Shown: piece by piece, positions 31,091-39,944 of the stretch
How positions within the stretch are numbered: the stretch's first letter is position 1
How the letters are laid out: each line of letters starts with the position of its first letter
DNA from: Ptiloglossa arizonensis
Lineage: Eukaryota > Arthropoda > Insecta > Hymenoptera > Colletidae
Length of the DNA: 64,000 nucleotides
Direction of reading: 5' to 3'
NCBI RefSeq assembly: GCF_051014685.1
Contig: NW_027479442.1
Location: 59,681-123,680, forward strand
Notes under the pieces: generated by a model
Told to the model about the DNA's origin: nothing
The model's database searches: none
What the model saw: only the letters and a program-made list of their open reading frames with translations
Program-made: the position numbers and the translations under genes

Positions 31091-34000
31091 GTCATAAGTT
31101 ATACGATACACGTTATACGTTATACGAAATATGTAATACGTAATACGCTTTACGTTATTCGTTATACGTTCTTCGTTACACGTTATACGTTATACGTTAT
31201 ACGTTATACGTTTTACGTTATTCGTGATACGTTATACGTTATACGTTATACGTTATACGTTATACGTTGTACGGTATACGTTATACGTTATACGTTATAC
31301 GTTATGCGTTATACGTTATACGTTATACGTTATGCGTTATACGTTATACGTTATACGTTATACGGTATACGATATACGTTATGCGTTATAAGTTTTACGT
31401 TATTCGTTATACGTTATACGTTATACGTTATACGTTATACGTTATACGTTATACGTTATACGTTATACGTTATACGTTATACGTTATACGTTATGCGTTA
31501 TACGTTTTACGTTATACGTTATGCGTTATACGTTATACGTTATACGTTATGCGTTATACGTTATACGTTATACGTTATACGGTATACGATATACGTTATG
31601 CGTTATAAGTTTTACGTTATTCGTTATACGTTATACGTTATACGTTATACGTTATACGTTATACGTTATACGTTATACGTTATACGTTATGCGTTATACG
31701 TTTTACGTTATTCGTGATACGTTATACGTTATACGTTATACGTTATACGTTATACGTTATACGTTATACGGTATACGTTATACGTTATACGTTATACGTT
31801 ATGCGTTATACGTTATACGTTATACGTTATACGGTATACGATATACGTTATGCGTTATAAGTTTTACGTTATTCGTTATACGTTATACGTTATACGTTAT
31901 ACGTTATACGTTATACGTTATACGTTATACGTTATACGTTATACGTTATACGTTATACGTTATACGTTATACGTTATACGTTATACGTTATACGTTATAC
32001 GTTATACGTTATACGTTATACGTTATACGTTTTACGTTATACGTTATACGTTATACGTTATACGATATAAGTTAGACGTTATACGTCATAGGTTATACGT
32101 TATACGTTATACGTTATACGTTATAAGTTGTACGTCATACGTTATACGATACACGTTATACGTTATACGAAATATGTAATATGTAATACGTTTTACGTTA
32201 TTCGTTATACGTTATACAATATACGTCATACGTTATACGTTATATGTTATACGTTATACGTTATACGTTATACGTTATACGTTATACGTTATACGTAATA
32301 CGTTATTCGTAGTACATTATACGTGATACGGTATAGGTTGTACGTTATACGTTATACGTTATACGTTATACGTTATACGTTATACGTTATACGTTCTACG
32401 TTATTCGTTATACGTTATACGTTATACGTTATACGTTATACGTTATACGTTATACGTTATACGTTATACGTTATACGTTATACGTTATACGTTGTACGTT
32501 ATACGTTATACGTTATACGTTATACGTTATACGTTATACGTTATACGTTATACGTTATACGTTATACGTTATACGATATACGTTATACGTTATTCGTTAT
32601 ACGTTCTTCGTTACACGTTATATGTTATACGTTATGCGTTATACGTTATACGTTATTCGTTATACGTTATACGTTATACGTTATACGTTATACGTTATAC
32701 GTTATACGTTATACGTTATACGTTATACGTTATACGTTTTGCGTTATTCGTTACACGTTATACGTTATACGTTATACGATATACGTTATACGTTATTCGT
32801 TATACGTTCTTCGTTACACGTTATACGTTATACGTTATACGTTATACGTTATGCGTTATACGTTTTGCGTTATTTGTTAAACGTTATACGTTATACGTTA
32901 TACGTTATACGTTATTCGTTATACGTTCTTCGTTACACGTTATACGTTATACGATATACGTTATACGTTATACGTTATACGTTATACGTTATACGTTGTA
33001 CGGTATACGTTATACGTTATACGTTATACGTTATACGTTATACGTTATACGTTATACGTTATACGTTATACGTTATACGTTATACGTTATACGTTATACG
33101 TTATACGTTATACGTTATACGTTATACGTTATACGTTATACGTTTTACGATATACGTTATACGTTATACGTTCTACGTTATACGATATACGTTATACGTT
33201 ATTCGTTATACGTTCTTCGTTACACCTTATACGTTATACGTTATGCGTTATACGTTTTACGTTATTCGTTATACGTTATACGTTATACGTTATTCTTTAT
33301 ACGTTATACGTTATACGTTATTCTTTATACGTCATACGTTATACGTTTTACGATATACGTTATACGTTATACGTTCTACGTTCTACGTTATACGTTATAC
33401 GTTATACGTTATACGTTATACGTCATAAGTTATACGATACACGTTATACGTTATACGAAATATGTAATACGTAATACGCTTTACGTTATTCGTTATACGT
33501 TCTTCGTTACACGTTATACGTTATACGTTATGCGTTATACGTTTTACGTTATTCGTGATACGTTATACGTTATACGTTATACGTTATACGTTATACGTTA
33601 TACGTTATACGGTATACGTTATACGTTATGCGTTATAAGTTTTACGTTATTCGTTATACGTTATACGTTATACGTTATACGTTATACGTTATACGTTATA
33701 CGTTATACGTTATACGTTATACGTTATACGTTATACGTTATACGTTATACGTTATACGTTATACGTTATACGTTATACGTTATACGTTATACGTTATACG
33801 TTATACGTTATACGTTATACGTTATACGTTATACGTTATACGTTATACGTTATACGTTTTACGTTATTCGTGATACGTTATACGTTATACGTTATACGTT
33901 ATACGTTATACGTTATACGTTATACGTTATACGTTATACGTTTCACGTTATTCGTGATACGTTATACGTTATACGTTATACGTTATACGTTATACGTTAT

Positions 34001-35000
34001 ACGTTATACGTTATACGTTATACGTTATACGTTATACGTTATACGTTATACGTTATACGTCATAAGTTATACGATACACGTTATACGTTATACGAAATAT
34101 GTAATACGTAATACGCTTTACGTTATTCGTTATACGTTCTTCGTTACACGTTATACGTTATACGTTATACGTTATACGTTTTACGTTATTCGTGATACGT
34201 TATACGTTATACGTTATACGTTATACGTTATACGTTATACGGTATACGTTATACGTTATACGTTATACGTTATACGTTATACGTTATACGTTATACGTTA
34301 TACGTTATACGTTATACGTTATACATTATACGTTTTGCGTTATTCGTTACACGTTATACGTTATACGTTATACGATATACGTTATACGTTATTCGTTATA
34401 CGTTCTTCGTTACACGTTATACGTTATACGTTATGCGTTATACGTTTTGCGTTATTCGTTACACGTTATACGTTATACGTTATACGTTATACGTTATTCG
34501 TTATACGTTCTTCGTTACACGTTTTACGTTATACGTTATTCGTTATACGTTCTTCGTTACACGTTATACGTTATACGTTATGCGTTATACGTTTTACGTT
34601 ATTCGTGATACGTTATACGTTATACGTTATACGTTATACGTTATACGTTATACGTTATACGGTATACGTTATACGTTATGCGTTATAAGTTTTACGTTAT
34701 TCGTTATACGTTATACGTTATACGTTATACGTTATACGTTATACGTTATACGTTATACGTTATACGTTATACGTTATACGTTATACGTTATACGTTATAC
34801 GTTATACGGTATACGTTATACGTTATACGTTATACGTCATACGTTATACGTTTTACGATATACGTTATACGTTTTACGTTATACGTTATACGTTCTACGT
34901 TATACGATATACGTTATACGTCATAGGTTACACGTTTTACGTTATACGTTATTCGTTATACGTTATACGTTATACGTTATACGTTATACGTAATACGTTA
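31091..35000. repeat. Higher-order unit, ~4.63-kb family, copy 3 (shorter)
   Basis: Landmarks at 31126, 32169, 32309 and 33457 match 20794, 21844, 21984 and 23146 at offsets of 10332, 10325, 10325 and 10311 bp. The right part is about 0.5 kb shorter than copy 1 (34094 against 24287). Confidence 0.77.
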
Positions 35001-38000
35001 TACTTTATACGTTATACGTTATACGTTATACGTTATACGTTATACGTTATACGTTATACGTTATACGTTATACGTTATACGTTATACGTTATACGGTATA
35101 CGTTATACGTTATACGTTATACGTCATACGTTATACGTTTTACGATATACGTTATACGTTTTACGTTATACGTTATACGTTCTACGTTATACTATATACG
35201 TTATACGTTATTCGTTATACGTTCTTCGTTACACGTTATACGTTATACGTTATGCGTTATACGTTTTACGTTATTCGTTATACGTTATACGTTATACGTT
35301 ATACGTTATTCTTTATACGTTATACGTTATACGTTATTCTTTATACGTCATACGTTATACGTTTTACGATATTCGTTATACGTTATACGTTATACGTTAT
35401 ACGTTATACGGTATACGTTATACGTTATACGTTATACGTTATACGTTATACGTTATACGTTATACGTTATACGTTATACGTTTTACGATATACGTTATAC
35501 GTTATACGTTCTACGTTATACGATATACGTTATACGTTATTCGTTATACGTTCTTCGTTACACCTTATACGTTATACGTTATGCGTTACACGTTTTACGT
35601 TATTCGTTATACGTTATACGTTATACGTTATTCTTTATACGTTATACGTTATACGTTATTCTTTATACGTCATACGTTATACGTTTTACGATATACGTTA
35701 TACGTTATACGTTATACGTTATACGGTATACGTTATACGTTATACGTTATACGTTATACGTTATACGTTATGCGTTATACGTTTTACGTTATTCGTGATA
35801 CGTTATACGTTATACGTTATACGTTATACGTTATACGTTATACGTTATACGGTATACGTTATACGTTATACGTTATACGTTATGCGTTATACGTTTTACG
35901 TTATACGTTATACGGTATACGATATACGTTATGCGTTATAAGTTTTACGTTATTCGTTATACGTTATACGTTATACGTTATACGTTATACGTTATACGTT
36001 ATACGTTATACGTTATACGTTATACGTTATACGTTATACGTTATACGTTATACGTTATACGTTATACGTTATACGTTATACGTTATACGTTATACGTTAT
36101 ACGTTATACGTTTTACGTTATACGTTATACGTTATACGTTATACGATATAAGTTAGACGTTATACGTCATAGGTTATACGTTATACGTTATACGTTATAC
36201 GTTATAAGTTGTACGTCATACGTTATACGATACACGTTATACGTTATACGAAATATGTAATATGTAATACGTTTTACGTTATTCGTTATACGTTATACAA
36301 TATACGTCATACGTTATACGTTATATGTTATACGTTATACGTTATACGTTATACGTTATACGTTATACGTAATACGTTATTCGTAGTACATTATTCGTGA
36401 TACGGTATAGGTTGTACGTTATACGTTATACGTTATACGTTATACGGTATACGTTATACGTTATACGTTATACGTTATGCGTTATACGTTTTACGTTATA
36501 CGTTATACGGTATACGATATACGTTATGCGTTATAAGTTTTACGTTATTCGTTATACGTTATACGTTATACGTTATACGTTATACGTTTTACGTTATTCG
36601 TTATACGTTATACGTTATACGTTATTCTTTATACGTTATACGTTATACGTTATTCTTTATACGTCATACGTTATACGTTTTACGATATACATTATACGTT
36701 ATACGTTATACGTTATACGGTATACGTTATACGTTATACGTTATACGTTATACGTTATACGTTATGCGTTATACGTTTTACGTTATTCGTGATACGTTAT
36801 ACGTTATACGTTATACGTTATACGTTATACGTTATACGTTATACGGTATACGTTATACGTTATACGTTATACGTTATGCGTTATACGTTTTACGTTATAC
36901 GTTATACGGTATACGATATACGTTATGCGTTATAAGTTTTACGTTATTCGTTATACGTTATACGTTATACGTTATACGTTATACGTTATACGTTATACGT
37001 TATACGTTATACGTTATACGATATACGTTATACGTTATTCGTTATACGTTCTTCGTTACACGTTATATGTTATACGTTATGCGTTATACGTTATACGTTA
37101 TACGTTATACGTTATACGTTATACGTTATACGTTATACGTTATACGTTATGCGTTATACGTTATACGTTATACGTTATACGTTATGCGTTATACGTTTTA
37201 CGTTATTCGTGATACGTTATACGTTATACGTTATACGTTATACGTTATACGTTATACGTTATACGTTATACGTTATACGTTATACGTTATACGTTATACG
37301 TTATACGTTATACGTTATACGTTATACGTTATACGTTATACGTTTTACGATATACGTTATACGTTATACGTTCTACGTTATACGTTATACGTTATACGTT
37401 ATACGTTATACGTTATACGTTATACGTTATACGTTATACGTTATACGTTATACGTTATACGTTATACGTTATACGTTTTACGATATACGTTATACGTTAT
37501 ACGTTCTACGTTATACGATATACGTTATACGTTATTCGTTATACGTTCTTCGTTACACCTTATACGTTATACGTTATGCGTTATACGTTTTACGTTATTC
37601 GTTATACGTTATACGTTATACGTTATACGTTTTACGATATACGTTATACGTTATACGTTCTACGTTATACGATATACGTTATACGTTATTCGTTATACGT
37701 TCTTCGTTACACCTTATACGTTATACGTTATGCGTTATACGTTTTACGTTATTCGTTATACGTTATACGTTATACGTTATACGTTTTACGTTATTGGTGA
37801 TACGTTATTCGTTATACGTTATACGTTATACGTTATACGTTATACGTTATACGTTATACGTTATACGTTATACGTTATACGTTATACGTTATACGTTATA
37901 CGTTATACGTTATACGTTATACGTTATACGTTATACGTTATACGTTATACGTTATACGTTTTACGTTATTCGTGATACGTTATACGTTATACGTTATACG

Positions 38001-38202
38001 TTATACGTTATACGTTATACGTTATACGTTATACGTTATACGTTATACGTTATACGTTTCACGTTATTCGTGATACGTTATACGTTATACGTTATACGTT
38101 ATACGTTATACGTTATACGTTATACGTTATACGTTATACGTTATACGTTATACGTTATACGTTATACGTCATAAGTTATACGATACACGTTATACGTTAT
38201 AC
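35001..38202. repeat. Mosaic satellite between major units
   Basis: This contains pieces resembling 19.3-20.2 kb (35.0-35.8), the GTAGTACATT block (36383, here with an extra A-to-T change) and parts of the 2.78-kb family (36.9-38.2). It reads as a mosaic from unequal exchange. There is no gene. Confidence 0.65.
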
Positions 38203-39350
38203 GAAATATGTAATACGTAATACGCTTTACGTTATTCGTTATACGTTCTTCGTTACACGTTATACGTTATACGTTATACGTTATACGTTTTACGTTATTC
38301 GTGATACGTTATACGTTATACGTTATACGTTATACGTTATACGTTATACGGTATACGTTATACGTTATACGTTATACGTTATGCGTTATACGTTATACGT
38401 TATACGTTATGCGTTATACGTTATACGTTATACGTTATGCGTTATACGGTATAGATATACGTTATGCGTTATAAGTTTTACGTTATTCGTTATACGTTAT
38501 ACGTTATACGTTATACGTTATACGTTATACGTTATACGTTATACGTTATACGTTATACGTTATACGTTATGCGTTCTTCGTTACACGTTATACGTTATAC
38601 GTTATGCGTTATACGTTTTGCGTTATTCGTTATACGTTATACGTTATACGTTATACGTTATTCGTTATACGTTCTTCGTTACACGTTATACGTTATACGT
38701 TATACGTTATACGTTATACGTTATACGTTATACGGTATACGTTATACGTTATGCGTTATAAGTTTTACGTTATTCGTGATACGTTATACGTTATACGTTA
38801 TACGTTATACGTTATACGTTATACGTTATACGTTATACGTTATACGTTATACGTTTCACGTTATTCGTGATACGTTATACGTTATACGTTATACGTTATA
38901 CGTTATACGTTCTTCGTTACACGTTATACGTTATACGTTATGCGTTATACGTTTTGCGTTATTCGTTACACGTTATACGTTATACGTTATACGTTATACG
39001 TTATTCGTTATACGTTCTTCGTTACACGTTATACGTTATACGTTATACGTTATACGTTATACGTTATACGTTATACGGTATACGTTATACGTTATACGTT
39101 ATACGTTATACGTTATACGTTATACGTTATACGTTATACGTTATACGTTATACGATATACGTTATACGTTATTCGTTATACGTTCTTCGTTACACGTTAT
39201 ACGTTATACGTTATGCGTTATTCTTTATACGTTATACGTTATACGTTATTCTTTATACGTCATACGTTATACGTTTTACGATATACGTTATACGTTATAC
39301 GTTATACGTTATACGTTGTACGGTATACGTTATACGTTATACGTTATACG
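38203..39350. repeat. Left flank of the insertion, paralogous to 42182-43043
   Basis: The variant words from the landmark at 38203 up to GTTGTAC GGTATAC at 39315 recur from 42182 to 43008 and beyond, at offsets from 3979 to 3986 bp in the first part and about 3693 bp by the last word. The right-hand copy has no retrotransposon and so gives an approximate empty-site comparison near 43043. Confidence 0.7.
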
Positions 39351-39373
39351 TTTTTTTTTTTTTTTTTTTTTTT
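39351..39373 (-). other. Retrotransposon poly(A) tail
   Basis: There are 23 consecutive T's on the + strand at the junction with the satellite; read on the minus strand this is the poly(A) tail at the element's 3' end. One or two of these T's may belong to the satellite unit, which itself starts with TT. The tail marks the point where first-strand synthesis began on the + strand. Confidence 0.93.
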
Positions 39374-39401
39374 ATTAACGTGGGGGAAATCTTCGAAAGA
39401 C

Positions 39402-39430
39402 CCCCCCGCCGCCTGGGGAGGGGCGGGGGG
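39402..39430 (-). other. 3' UTR hairpin, 9 bp
   Basis: Arms 39402-39410 and 39422-39430 are perfect reverse complements (CCCCCCGCC type) with an 11-nt loop. It is low in complexity, so weaker evidence on its own. Confidence 0.55.
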
Positions 39431-39442
39431 AGTGTGGGATTC

Positions 39443-39475
39443 CCCGCGCCCGGAAGGAAACCCATCGGGCGCGGG
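39443..39475 (-). other. 3' UTR hairpin, 10 bp
   Basis: Arms 39443-39452 and 39466-39475 pair perfectly over 10 bp with a 13-nt loop. Confidence 0.65.
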
Positions 39476-39516
39476 ACCTACCCACTAAAACCCACACGGT
39501 GGCCATCCTCGCACTA

Positions 39517-39572
39517 TGCAGGGGGAGCACCTGGGACCGAAGACATCATAACATCAGGTGCTCCCCCGTGCA
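39517..39572 (-). other. 3' UTR hairpin, 17 bp with one bulge
   Basis: Arms 39521-39533 and 39555-39567 are perfect over 13 bp (GGGGGAGCACCTG). Past a single bulged base at 39568, four more pairs form with 39517-39520. The loop is 21 nt. Confidence 0.85.
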
Positions 39573-39600
39573 GGGCTCTCGCGCCCGTGTCCTCCCGTTC

Positions 39601-39637
39601 CAGGGAAGGGAGGGGGTACTTCACCCTCCCTTCCCTG
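39601..39637 (-). other. 3' UTR hairpin, perfect 14 bp
   Basis: Arms 39601-39614 (CAGGGAAGGGAGGG) and 39624-39637 are perfect reverse complements with a 9-nt loop at 39615-39623. Confidence 0.88.
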
Positions 39638-39662
39638 TTTTCTCCTCGGCGCTCTGGCGCCC

Positions 39663-39695
39663 GACGTCGGAGCAGGGCCACACTGCTCCGACGTC
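39663..39695 (-). other. 3' UTR hairpin, perfect 13 bp
   Basis: Arms 39663-39675 (GACGTCGGAGCAG) and 39683-39695 are perfect reverse complements around a 7-nt loop. Confidence 0.88.
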
Positions 39696-39706
39696 CCACT
39701 CCCGGG

Positions 39707-39724
39707 GGCCGCCCGAGGGCGGCC
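39707..39724 (-). other. 3' UTR short hairpin
   Basis: GGCCGCCC at 39707-39714 is the reverse complement of 39717-39724. Sterically this is about 7 bp with a 4-nt loop. It follows the 13-bp hairpin by 11 nt. Confidence 0.6.
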
Positions 39725-39761
39725 GCGAGTCCCACACTCGCGACCGCCCACGGCCCCCATA

Positions 39762-39805
39762 GCCGCGCCGGAGGCACGGCCCTGGGACCGTGCCGTCGGC
39801 GCGGC
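39762..39805 (-). other. 3' UTR hairpin, 9 + 7 bp
   Basis: 39762-39770 pairs with 39797-39805 (9 bp). After a 2x2 internal loop, 39773-39779 pairs with 39788-39794 (7 bp). The terminal loop is 8 nt. Confidence 0.82.
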
Positions 39806-39820
39806 CGCACCCCGGCTCGT

Positions 39821-39863
39821 ACGCTCCCGAGGGCGGCTCTGGCCTCTCCGCCCTCGAGAGCGT
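39821..39863 (-). other. 3' UTR hairpin, 16 pairs
   Basis: 39821-39836 pairs with 39848-39863 around an 11-nt loop. The one + strand mismatch (C39827/A39857) is a G-U pair in the element's minus-sense RNA. Confidence 0.84.
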
Positions 39864-39944
39864 CGCCGTCCCTTATTCCTCCCACCCCTCAGACGACGGG
39901 CGGTGGCACGAGCCTCAAGGGCTACGCACCCCCGCCCGCCGCTC

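Larger units (their letters stand above)
1..39350. repeat. TTATACG heptanucleotide satellite array, left arm
   Basis: The 7-bp unit TTATACG is repeated head to tail without interruption up to the retrotransposon. Most monomers are exact; the rest differ by one to three substitutions and stay in the 7-bp register. Common variants are GTTATTC, GTTTTAC, GTTATGC, GTTACAC, GTTCTTC, GTTCTAC, GTTGTAC, GTCATAC, GTCATAA, GGTATAC, GATATAC and GTGATAC, and they come in fixed order, giving higher-order repeats. Three heptamers make a 21-nt cycle without stop codons on the + strand, so all three + frames stay open for hundreds of codons, while the minus frames contain TAA every 21 nt. No gene, RNA gene or other mobile element is visible in this arm. 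The strand composition is not G-rich, which argues against a telomeric repeat. Heterochromatic satellite is the simplest reading. Confidence 0.97.
39374..39944 (-). other. Retrotransposon 3' UTR, rich in stem-loops
   Basis: About 570 bp of very GC-rich sequence lies between the ORF2 stop and the poly(A) tail. No protein-like frame is convincing on either strand. It holds at least eight inverted repeats in a row, described separately. In LINEs that recognise their own 3' end, such structures guide the reverse transcriptase to its RNA; that role is inferred here. No AATAAA-like signal is seen just before the tail. Confidence 0.8.
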
